From Aquarana catesbeiana (taxonomy: Eukaryota; Chordata; Amphibia; Anura; Ranidae): a stretch of 64,000 bases of DNA. The notes beneath the pieces were generated by a model that did not search any database, was not told where the DNA came from, and worked only from the letters and a program-made list of their open reading frames with translations. Below, in pieces: positions 9,986 to 21,900 of this stretch. The stretch's first letter is position 1; each line of letters opens with the position of its first letter. Position numbers and translations under genes: made by a program. The stretch spans positions 21,172,883 to 21,236,882 of the forward strand of contig NC_133334.1 of assembly GCF_042186555.1 (NCBI RefSeq), read 5' to 3'.

Positions 9986-12139
9986 AAACCAAAACATTTT
10001 ATTTTATGATAAAGCTATCAATACACTAGAAAATTTTCAACTGAGTGTTTGTATGAACATTCTCAGTACATGCAACGGCTTGAGAAAGCCCTTAAAAGAT
10101 AGACTGCTCAATTATTGTGGCGAATGGGCTTTCCCAAATGAAGTCCATGTACAATGTTCAAATGTTCTCATCGCTGCAGTCAAAACCTGTCTAATATGAC
10201 CCCACTAATGATTAGAAAATTGAATGATCGCTCCTAAAATGAAAAACTTCTAATGAAATTCTACCAGTGTATGGCCAGCTTTAGAGTAGGGGATCGTTAA
10301 AAAAAAAACTGTCAGGTTTTGTGTCCCGGAGACACAACAGGAAGTAAGAGGAGATCTCCGATAGGAGAGATAGGAAATCCCCCTCTTAGGCGAGGTTCAC
10401 ATCTGTGCATGTCGGGAACGCATTAAAAATCGCACGCTCTCCCGACACGTGCTCATCTTAATAGCACCGCATGCATCGGCAAACACGTCTGTTTTCATGC
10501 ATGCCAAACCACGGGGTCTTGCAGCACCATGCAGTGAGGTGTGATTTTTACAAAAGGGTTGAAGCTTCCTTTTCTCCCAGGTAGGGCAGCCCATTGAAAC
10601 CGGTAGGCTGCCCCACATGTAATATGCAGAACTGCACACACCCTAGGTTGCACTGTACTGAGGTGTGGACCTTGATTTTACTGCCCCCTGGCCACCCATG
10701 GAAAAGAGGCCTTAGACAGTTGCCACCAGAGCAGGCTTCCCCTTTGGAAGATTTCTCTTCACTTCCTGTTCTAATGACCACCCAAAAATGAATGAAAAAA
10801 AATTACTTTCTGTTCTAGTGACAGTAGTCACTAGTAGTGGGGGGGGGGGAGGGAGAGACAGATGGCAATGAAATACAACAGAGGTTCCAACCCTCCCCTA
10901 CACTATCAAGAATGTAAAGTTTTTAACTAAAGATATATATATATATTTATATATTTGGATAGAGTGGAGAGGGATTGGAACCCCTGTCAGTTTTTATCAC
11001 TGTCTGTGCATCCCCCCCCCCCCCCCCCCCCCCGATAAGGAGACTCGCCCTCTCTATATGTCCTGTTTACCATTATCATTAAAAGAAAATCCCAAATTTT
11101 GGGTTGTCCCCAGAAAAGTAATGAGGGGGAAATCTTCCAATGGGGACACCAGTTCTGGTGACCTGGGGGTCCCCAAGGCACAGTCACATATGGATCAGAA
11201 ATTGGTCAGTCCCTGCTGAATCGGCCGAATTTCCATCCATGGTCGGGTTTAGGCTAGCCATACACATGTTGTGTACGATCGCTCGTCCATCTTTGCTAAA
11301 TACCCTGCCGGCTGCCCATAGCAGCCTGAATACCCAAACAGTGACTCCTTCTTTTTTTTTTTTTTTTTTTTTTTTTCTCCCAGTTCACTTTTGTTGAGCT
11401 GGGTGGTGCCAACCACGACTCAAATTTCAGCACATTCGGTAGAAATCAGCTGAAATTCCAGCCATGTTTGACCAGCATGAGGTCCATTTTACACTGTCAA
11501 TGCCTGGCCAGTGGTGGTATCACCAAGATGCCATTAACTTCTTCCCTAATGGGCTTTTGCTCCTTCACTGACCAGAATGCTATGGACCATCCCTCACTAT
11601 TGAAGGAGGAACGTTGGTTTGCTGGTTTGTTCAGCAAGGAAGAGATGTCCCTGCAACTTGCATTTTGCTGATCTCGTTATTTCCTCACCCTTCCTGCATT
11701 CCTAAGAGGGAACTCCCAGCCCTAAACCTTGGTAAGCGCCGGAGCAACAGGGTTCCACCAGTCTGCATGATGTCAGGTGATCTGTCACAACCCGTATAGC
11801 AGACATAAGCTGTAGTGTACACGGAACTTCAAAGGGTAGAAGGAAGTTGCAACAGAGACCGTTCCTCTGACTGACTTTCCTTCGCTTGACCAGCTTCCAG
11901 GATGGTGGGGGTGGTTTGCAGAAGGAAATGACATACACTTATAAAAAGTGTTTTTTTTTTTTGTTCCAAATTTTTCATTTTAAGAACATTTAATTTTCTA
12001 ATCATTGGTGGGGTGGAATTGATGGTCATTTTCGACTTCAGGGATAAGGAAATTGAAGGGAGCAGGATGGGGGGAAAAAAATGTTTTCTTCAAAGGAACA
12101 GAATTCCAACAGTATATGAGGTTTTCGTTTGGGTGGGCC
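9986..12139. other. Intron 1 mosaic of frog repeats, no gene
   Basis: Blocks at 10300-10860 and 10960-11190 share text with the TTAA-flanked MITE at 42308-42750 (GTCAGTTTTTATCACTGTCT; AAATCTTCCAATGGGGACAC). There is a 22-base C-run near 11012-11033, a T-run near 11352, and a segment near 11325-11420 repeated near 12530-12660. Short ORFs have no family. Confidence 0.45.
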
Positions 12140-12380
12140 GGTGGGGGTCCAGGCAGCCCCTTGCAAGGTTGGACCAGCGAGGGTCGGGGCGGCCCCTCGC
12201 AGGGTTGGGTCAGGGAAGCCCCATGTGCGAGCAGGCGTTGGGGCAGCCCCTTGCAGGGTTGGGTCAGGGCGGCCCCACGTGCGAGCGGGCGTTGGGGCGG
12301 CCCCTTGCAGGGTTGGGTCAGGGCGGCCCCACATGCGAGCGGGCGTTGGGGCGGCCCCTTGCGCAGTCGTGGCGGCCCTT
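12140..12380 (+). repeat. 54-bp GC-rich tandem repeat
   Basis: About four units with period 54 (starts of CCCCTTGCAGGGTTGGGTCA at 12247, 12301 and a partial at 12355). Because 54 is a multiple of 3, several frames remain open; the translated Pro/Gly/Ala-rich peptides match no family. Confidence 0.85.
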
Positions 12381-12848
12381 TTGTGCATGTGGGCCAGCAG
12401 GGGTCAACAGGAGTTCAGTCTACCACTGCTCTCTACTCAAGAAGCCCTAGCAATCTCAGGAGGAATCCCAAGGGTTCTGGAACCCTGGTTCCTGGACTTA
12501 CTGACTATCAAAGAGCCACAGCTCTCGGAATACCCAAAAAGCGACTGCTTCTTCTTGCCTACAGTGACTCTTAAGCCTACAATTTTCTGCCTGGCAGCTT
12601 CCTTTTTTTTTTTTTTTTTTTTTATGGGAGATCTGGGTGGTGCTAACTTGGCTAACCATGGCTCTGACATCTGCCTATTCAGTGAAAATTCGAGGCATAT
12701 ATGGGCAGCTTTTAGTCAGTTTTTTTTCGAATTTACTCTATTCAGGTGGTATACAAGGTTTATATACTTTTTCACTATGCCCCCTGTAGGACAGATCTTC
12801 TCTATGTATGTTTATAATATATATTTTTTTGTTTTTATTTCCTCCTAG

Positions 12849-12922
12849 GACCCCTATGTGAAGATCTACGCATCGCTGTGAGGAAACCAACAAACGCATC
12901 CAATATGGAGGAAGCTCAGAAA
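12849..12922 (+). CDS. E2F8: E2F8 exon 2 (first coding exon)
   Basis: The acceptor is TCCTCCTAG, the donor GTGAGT at 12923. The first ATG of the E2F8 frame is 12905-12907, giving MEEAQK; the preceding 56 nt are 5' UTR. The exon ends in phase 0. Confidence 0.9.
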
Positions 12923-15715
12923 GTGAGTACAAATAATGTTCCTGATATCCTCACCCCGGGGCGTTACACACAGAACGCTGATAATTAATCCACCATTTTC
13001 CTCCTTCCAGGAAAATTCCATTTTGCACTTAAACAAGAGAGTCTTGCGCACCCCATCAAAGCAGCCGACGTTGGTGTTATCAGAGCTGCAATGTGCGGCT
13101 ACCACCCTAAAGACGCCGACCAAACCACCAGAGACCAATAACAATGACCCATGGACCCCAACCGCCAACCTAAAGATGCTGATCAGTGCGGCCAGTCCTG
13201 AAATCCGGAACCGCGAGCGGGAGATGCTGGAGGTACAGTGAATGCCAACTGTACGGGTTTAAAGAGAACCTGTCATGACATTGCACATTTATCTATACAA
13301 GTTGGAATGCTTGTTGTGTGAGCTGAACCATTCTAATGCAATGGTACGTCCGTCTGAGGCATGTCTGCTTTCAAGCACCCTAACCTATTGCTGCAAAAAG
13401 GAAAAAGATATTATACTACATCTCTGCAACTTATGCCTCCCGTCCTTGCTCTTGGACACACTCTTGTACACAAAATTATTCATATCTGACACAGTTCTAG
13501 GTGTGTTGGGTGCCAGGTTCACAGCAACCACGTAGTATAAGGCCTCATGCACACTGGACGTTAAAATAACGTTCTAAAAACTCCAGTAGCTTTGCAGTGA
13601 GTTTTTCCATTTTTTTGCAATAGCGTTTTTTTGCGTGAGACGCGTTTATCAGTGTTTTTTGACGGAGCGTTTTTATAGCTGAAAAACTCTTCTCAGAACC
13701 CACTAGTTTTGGGTTTTTTTTTCTTTTTTTTTAAAGCCAAACACCCCAGCCAAATACTGCTGATAACAGCCTATGTGTGCATAGACACATAGGATAACAT
13801 GATGGGGAGTTTATTGACTGTAGAAAAAAACGTCTGAAGCCAAAAACGTCCAGTGTGTATGAGGCCTTATTAGGGGTGCACCAAATGGAAATTTCGGTGC
13901 CAAAAATGAGTTTTTTTTTTTTTATTTTTTTTTTTCTTAATTCTATTATATTTTACATTTTGAATTAATATGAATTTATTGTTGGTCATTATTGGCACCT
14001 TTTTATTGCAAGAAAAGCTCAAGAAAAATGCAGTCTCTGACCATCCCTTGTATCATGTCTGCAGTCTCTGACCATCCCTTGTATCATGTCTGCAGTCTCT
14101 GACCATCCCTTGTATCATGTCTGCAGTCTCTGACCATCCCTTGTATCATGTCTGCAGTCTCTGACCATCCCTTGTATCATGTCTGCAGTCTCTGACCATC
14201 CCTTGTATCATGTCTGCAGTCTCCGACCATCCCTTGTATCATGTCTGCAGTCTCCGACCATCCCCGTCTGCAGTCTCCGATCATCTCTTGTATAATGTCT
14301 GCAGTCTCTGACCATCCCTTGTATCATGTCTGCAGTCTCTGACCATCCCTTGTATCATGCCTGCAGTCTGTTACTTAAACACATTGCTAATAGTATTAGC
14401 AAAATTTCTATTCGGTGCACCTGAAGCAGACATGATACAGGAGATGGTCAGAGACTGCAGACATGATACAAGAGGTCAATGCAGCCTCACCTCAGCGTCC
14501 ATAAAATGTAGCCTCACTGGTGCCCGGATCAGACCGGCGATCTCCCGCTGTGTCACGGAGCTGGATTTGGTTTTCCCGGGCGGGACGGCTGCGGTAACAA
14601 TGTGCCGCCTCCTGTGATATGTCGCACTGATTCAATGTCCCGGCATTGGATCAGTGTGCCGTCTATCACGGGAGGCGGGACATTGTTACTGCAGCTGCCT
14701 GGACAATTATGTTCCCTGACACAGGGAGATCACCGCTCTGCGTGTGGAGGAGGAGGGATGGGTGGCCTCTGACTGAGCCGCCAGGATGACACCCCCCGCA
14801 ATGTGTGGCACCCGGGACGGACCCCGTCCCCTTTTCGGTGCCATTGTCGTTACCTTCTTTTCTTTCGACTGAAAGCCAAAAACAGTTTTTGGCCGATATG
14901 TTTCCACGGCCGAAATGTTTGTGCACCTCTTATTTATTAGTGGTGTTGTTGGTGTTTTTTTTTTAATTTTTTTTTTTTTTTTTTTTTGTGACTCTACTTG
15001 CTAATACTCAAAGACCAACCCCCTAGGTTTGGAAGTAGGTTGCTCCTGTTTGTTCTCTGATGATATGGATTGGTTTGTCCGATGGTGAAAAAACAATTGG
15101 GAACAAAAATAAAGCAGGTAGATGGGACTTTCTTTGCCATCAGGACTGAATGTATAAAAGGAAAATTATTATACAATTTAAAATTCGACAATTTTTATTA
15201 CAAAAAAAAAAAAATGTGTAAAGTTGCCAATAGCCAAATTCAGAGATAGTTTGAAACCTAGTAGAATGGGTGTAAACACAAGGTAATCACAGTAAAGTGA
15301 AAGGCCTACGCATTTCGCAGGGCTTCCCACTTCATCAGGAGCTCCTACATCTTTAAAGATGTTTGAGCCTTGACAATGAACTGAAAAACAAAAGGAAATG
15401 GGTTCACAATACCAAAATAAGGAAAACTATAATCCAAAATGCACAATTTCACAATAAACATTATCATCATGTTTCTGTCCATAATAGCAAGAAAAAAAAA
15501 AACAACCTAACAAAGATTTTAACTCCCCCAGTCCCCCCCCCATTCCGAAAAAAACAAAAACAATCTGACAAGGTTGAGTGGTCAGTTGCCACTTTATCTT
15601 CCCCACCATAATTTGCAGCCTGGAGGGATTTAATAATTTGTTCCTCCTCTTCATCTATTGAGAGGGTGGGGCGGGCTCACAAATGATCACAAGACACAGA
15701 GAGCCTGTATATATA

Positions 15716-15773
<58 letters not shown>

Positions 15774-15909
15774 GTGTGTATAGATAGATGGAGACATGTG
15801 ATTTCCCCCCCCCCCCCCACACTAAAACACAGGCTAAGCACATGGTTAACCCTTTGATCGCCCCTGGTGTTAAGCCCTTCCCAGCCAGTGTCATTAGTAC
15901 AGGGACAGC

Positions 15910-15963
<54 letters not shown>

Positions 15964-18900
15964 TTTTTTTTATTTTTTTTTTATCACTGTATTAGCGTTG
16001 CTGGTTTCCAAAAAAAGTGTCCGATTTGTCCGCCACAATCTTGCTGTCCCACTATAAGTCGCTGATTGCCACCATTACTTTATAGTAATTATTTTTATTT
16101 TTTTTTTTTTAAATCTATCCCATAATTTGTAGACGCTATACCTTTTGCGCAAACCAATCAATATACGCTTATTGGAATATTTTTACCAAAAATGTGTAGT
16201 GGAATACATATTGGCCTACGTTTATAAAGAAATAAGATTATTTATTTTATTTTTTTACATTTTATTTATTGGATATGTTTTATAGCAGAAAAAAGCTCTA
16301 TTTGTGGGGGGGGGGGGGGCATAGTGAAATTTGTATGTGGATACAGTGTTACACGAATGTGCAATAGTAAGTTAAAGTATCGGAAAGTGCTGTATCGCAA
16401 AAAATGGCCTGGTCATGAAGGAGGTGTCTCCACCCTGCTGCTTAATGATTGATCAGTGGGAGTCGGGGAGGTGTGCTGTGTTTTGCACTTGCCCCCCCCC
16501 CCCCCCATCATTACCCGAGACAGTGATTGGCACAGGTAGAAAAGCTCCCGATAGGTTACACAAGCAACCTATTTCAGACCTGACCAGCCTCGGCATGCTG
16601 ATGAGGAGCAGCTCCTGACTTTTATTTAACTTTTCTGGAACTATTCCAGGGCTGGGAACCTCGTTAATACTTATTATGTGTGTTTATTTTTACAGTCGCT
16701 TTTCTGGAATTGCGCTGCATTTATATGATGTGGTCAGTTCAGATGTAAATGGAGCGTTTAGAGGTCTATTGTCTAGAGCCACGAATAAACTCAGAATTCT
16801 GAATGGTAAATCCCGCACCTGTAGAGGTAACACGCTGCTTTGCACCATTCCAGGAATCAATCTTGTTGATAAATCGCACTTTACCAACACCTGAAAGGCG
16901 TCCCGCTGAGACAGATTCTTTGTCTTTGTTGTCCTTTTCAGCTGCTCGTGTCAAGTCATTTGGTAGCTCTGATGTTCTTGTTAAATGAAACGGCTCATTC
17001 TAGGTTTACTGACGATCCTGCTTCTCCATCTGTCCCTCTCTACACCTTCTCTCTTTTTTTTTTTTTTTTTTGTGGTAAGGGCTCATTCACACAGATGCAG
17101 AGAGCCATACAGCATGCACTAGCCATTTGTTTTCCAAGCCCCACGCAGGCAGTTAAAAAAGTTTTGATTTTTTTTTTTGTTCCTTTTTATTCTTTAGGGC
17201 TCACCCACATGAGCGCAAAGGCCCACGCAGCATGCAAGAGTCATTTGTTTTATATTTTCCTTCTTGCTCACTTCGGGCTGCATTTTGAGCTTTGTTGTTG
17301 TTTTTTTTTTTTTTTTTGATTAGCCAACAGAAAAATATCATCTGTTTCATCATTTTGTTGCTAAATTTTTCATCCACTTTTTTATTTGTAGTCAGAGTCT
17401 TCGAGTAAGAAAGTGATACTCCTAAGCACCAAGGCCTGAGGTGTGCCTTGACCTGACTGGTCAGTATGCCTGAAAAGAGGGCATACCCTGAATGTAAGAA
17501 AAAGTAATATGAGTATGTATGAGGATTGGGGGAAACGGGTGGGTGGGAACCCAGAAACGCTGACGAGCCCTGGCCAGATAGAGGAGGAGGCTTAAGTAGC
17601 CCTCTCAGCCTCCTCCCACAAATACAGGCTAGCCTCTGGCTAGCCTTTACACTTGTAGTCAGAGTCTTCGAGTAAGAAAGTGATACTCCTAAGCACCAAG
17701 GCCTGAGGTGTGCCTTGACCTGACTGGTCAGTATGCCTGAAAAGAGGGCAAAAAGACACAAATTTAGGTGAAAAAGGGAAGGTAACATCCCATCAAGAGG
17801 AGTAGCGTGCGCCCGGATGGTAACAGTATATATCCGAAAAGTGTCCCCTATGACCGGAGAAACCCCCCCCCCCCCCCCCTGACTTGGCGATGAGACAGAA
17901 CCCCCTACAGAACCTGCGAAGCTACCCAGAACCCAACTGAAGGTCCCGTGAACGACTGGACAGAGCCTGAAGTCCGAGATGACCCAGACATGAGAATGAA
18001 CTGCTTGTGAATGAGGATGCGTGGGGGAAGGGGAGCAATGGCTGTCCCGAGGAGCCCCTGCAAGATGAATGGCCGAGAAGATCGAAACTTCAAAAACGGA
18101 CACCAGTGAAGTGCTCAGTGAAACCCCTCCCAAGCCCTGGCCTGGCCATGCTGGTATGGGGAAGTCCGAGGGTGAGTGCCAAAGGACAACTGGTAGGAGT
18201 TCAAAATGCTAAATGCCTGAAGGATGTGTATTTTTTTTCTTACTTTTTTTGGAAGAGGTTAAAGGTTAGGGGTTAAAGTAGGGTTGCACTGATACCGGAT
18301 TTCTTACCCGGATTTTGCACCAATACTTTCGGTCAAGTACTCGCCGATTTTTCTTTTGTGGTGCGATTTTGAGCCTATAGAAAATGAATGGGCTCAAATC
18401 ACACTGCAAACAATCGCATGTGATTTGAACATGAATGCAGTACACTAGGGTTGATACCACTTTTTTAAAACCGAGTACAAGTATCGATTCCCCCCCCCCC
18501 CCCCCAAGTACTCGCCGATACCAATTACCTATACTTTTGTCATATGACAGTGGCACTAATATACAGCACTGATGACGCATGGACTGTGTCAGTATTTTAT
18601 TTTTTTTCTTCTTTTACACCATGCTTTCTTTTTTTTTTGGGGGGGGGGGCAGGGTGTCAGTGTGGTTTTTTTTGTTTGTGTTTTTTTTTTTTTATTTATT
18701 TTTACAATTTAACCTTTTTTTTTTCAATATTTTATTTATTACAATTCCCTTTTTTTTATTTATTTTTTTTTTTTATTAGCCCTGTTGGTGGGTGGCTTTT
18801 GGTGAGATATTAGTTGTCTTAACAGACTCCTGACATCTCCCTTTTTGAGACAGGGAAAGGGACTGGGGATAGAGATTCCCCATTCCCTTTCTCTGCAGCC

Positions 18901-21900
18901 TCAGCTGCACTTCAAGATGAATGGAGAGGAGACAGAGGCTCCTCTTCATTCATAAACTGAAGCAACATAAACACAGTTTACGATGCTCAGTGACAGTTAT
19001 GAATGAACAGAGTCGGTGATCATTGACTCTGTGCATTTGGTAAAGGAAGGAGCTGGTAAATGACATATATTTACCGGCTCCTTCCTCCGCTCTCCATCCT
19101 GACAGATCGAGGACGGAGGGGGTGGAGGAGCACGGAGGGGGACTGGAGGAGGATATGGGGGACAGTCAGGGGTGATTGGTGCGGCGCTGGGGAGGAGTTA
19201 CAATCACCGATCTCTCTGTATAATTTCAATAAAGATGCTGAAAGCCGCGGAAGTGAGAGAAGGAGAAGCGGCTGTCACCTGCTTTATTGAGATCCTGTAT
19301 AGGGGGATCGTGCTTGTAACTCCCTCCCACCGCCGCACCGATCATCCCCCTGACTGTCCAGGCATCGGCGCATTTGCCCAAGTACAAGTACTCGGGCAAA
19401 TGCTTGGTATTGTCACTGATACCGATACTAGTCTCGGTTTCGGGACAACCCTACAGTACACACCCCTGAACCCTGTACCCATTATGAGGGGTTGCCACCA
19501 CCCAATGCTTCCTGATGATGCATTGGTATGCGAAACATGTTGAGACATAGTGACGCGATTGGCATGTGAGTTCCAGACACCTGGTGATTTTGAACAGCTG
19601 AGAGTGCGCACATGCCGGTGGCCGTTACAGTGACTCCTAAGGAGTAACAGATTGCTGGATGTACTTAGTGTCGGTCTGAGGGCACGTTTAAATGTGAGTG
19701 GGCAATTTTTATTTTTTATGGATTTTATATACTTTATAAATAAACATGTTGCTCTATGATGGTACCCCTTCTTTTATTTTGAGAGAGAGATATATCCCTG
19801 GATGATTTGAAGGGGTTGTAAACCTTTGTAGTTTTTCACTTCTATGCATGGAGGTGAAAAACCTCTTGTAGTTCACCAGCCCCTCAAAGCCCCCCTTTTA
19901 CTTACCTGAGCCCAATCGTTCCTGCACCGGGGTCGAGCACACCCGCTCCAGCCGGTGTCTTGGGTCCTGATTGGATAGATTGATAGCAGCGCAGCTATTG
20001 GCTCCTGCTGCTGTCAATCAAATCCAAGGAACCGGGGGCGGAGCCGAGTCCTGCTGTCTGTGTCAATGAATGCCGCAGCAGGGCACGGGAGCGTGCCCGC
20101 ACAGGTTCCCCGAAACAGAGCGCTTCTCTGACGGGGCGCTCGAGAAGAGGCGGAGCCAGGAGTGCCGCTGATGGACCCCAGAAGAGGAGGATCAGGGCCA
20201 ACTGTGCAAAACCAACTGCACAGAGGAGGTAAGTATAACATAATTGTGTTCGTTTTTTTTAAAAAAAAGAAAAAAACGTTTACATATCCTTTAAAGAGCA
20301 AGGGGCTTTTGAGCAAACCAAACTAACCAAAACATCCCTGATTGGATGGAACGCTCTGTATTGAAGGGTATCTGGTGAGTGAGCAGAGATAGTGGTGAAG
20401 GATTTACTCGCGGTGGTGTGGAATAGAATCTGAAGCACTGAGGAATATTTGCGGACTTATTGATTTATATTTGGTTATACTTGGGGACTACATGTATATT
20501 CTATAATTTTGTATATTTTTTTTTAATACATATTCATTTTTTTTTTTTTTTTTTTTTTTTTGCACATACGTTGTTGTTTGAGCGCAGCTATTCATTATTT
20601 GTATTGTAAAAAGGTATCTGTACTTGGTATCGGCAAGTACTTGACCAAAAGTATTGGTACTCAAACAAAATCCGGATAAATATAGGCTTACCTGTAGGTA
20701 AACCATAAAAAGAAAAAATACCGCACTAGATAATGTGTATGAAGCAGCAACTAAAAACCATATAATATCTCCATGGTAAAAAAGTCCAGTAAATAAATAA
20801 AGTTGCGCTTAAAAAAAGTGATAATGTGAAAATTTCATACAATAAATATTGAATGCACTCCCTATATAGTGAACTACTTTTACCTGTAGGTAACAGTGAA
20901 AAAAAAAGACTTTACTACCACTTTAAACCTTGCAAGTTTCCCAGAGTTGGGCTTTTAAGCATCTTTTGTGTTGTGTTACACGTACATCTAACCAAACCAA
21001 TTCTTTACTTTCCAGGAGCAGTTTTCTGGAGACGAACTTGAAAAAACACTACCGAGCCGCAAAGAAAAAAGCTTGGGGTTGTTATGCCAAAAATTTCTTG
21101 CACGGTACCCCGATTACCCCAATCCGGCCGTCAATAACAGCATATGTTTAGATGAAGTTGCAGGAGAGCTGAGTAAGTATTCTTGACACATTGTACATTT
21201 TCATTTCCTGTTTTTTTTTTTTTTTTTTTTTTTTTGATTCTGTATGCATTAACGAAAAAGAACATTGCATTTTAAGATGGCGAAGGTTCATGCTGCTCTG
21301 CTGTGGATGAATATTTAACATATACATGGTGTACAGTAGATGATAGATCTATAATGGGGGGGGGAGGAGTGAATGAAGGTGTCATGGTGGGAGTGGAAGC
21401 GCTGATGCTTGTTTGCTCCCTGATCACACATTCCTGGTGTGACATTCCACACTCTTCACACAGACGTGATACAGGCAGGGTGGTAATCTCATAGTGTATA
21501 GCTAGATGGCGCTGTTGTTTCATATTGGCTTTAAAAAATCTGACGTGTATACTTACTTTGGATACATCCAGTGTTCTGTTCTGGGCATTGGCTGCCCGTC
21601 CATGAAGGGCGCACGGGAGCCGGCCCCCCTATCAATCGACACCCTCCCCATCCATACATCCGGCCCCTAGCGGGGGTGTTTTGTTTTGTTTTGTTTTTTT
21701 TTAGCACCCGATTAGAGCCAGAGGCTCTAATAGGCTTCAAAATAGGGTGGGCTCGGGTCACAGAGAATGCAAACGGAGCCCACCTTGGTGTGTTACAATA
21801 GTGAATATTCATTTGCTGTTGTAACACTGATCCTCCTCCCGGCCAATCAGGAAGCTGGTTTTAAAACCTGTCACCCGATTGGCTAAAAGAACAGGCGATC

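Larger units (their letters stand above)
15339..17387. other. Intron 3 repeats: (AT)n tracts and frog dispersed repeat
   Basis: The stretch 15840-16400 is related in inverted orientation to 49757-50330 (shared phrases around AGCTCTATTTGTGGGGG and ATTTTTACCAAAAATGTGTA). G- and C-runs lie at about 16306 and 16494. MITE-like starts such as AAGGGCTCATTCACACAGATG lie near 17077. No gene is seen. Confidence 0.5.
18279..20685. mobile_element. Outer hAT-like composite element
   Basis: The left border TAGGGTTGCACTGATACC and the block CCAATACTTTCGGTCAAGTA recur in inverted form near 20625-20675 (GTACTTGACCAAAAGTATTG). Between them sit a nested hAT MITE (18446-19453) and further repeats. The right terminal bases are not found, so the right border is approximate. 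Confidence 0.5.

Noticed and set aside
17201..18133. 310-codon minus-strand ORF
   Set aside because: Crosses T-runs, a C-run and the 97-bp repeat pair (the same peptide appears twice); resembles no family.
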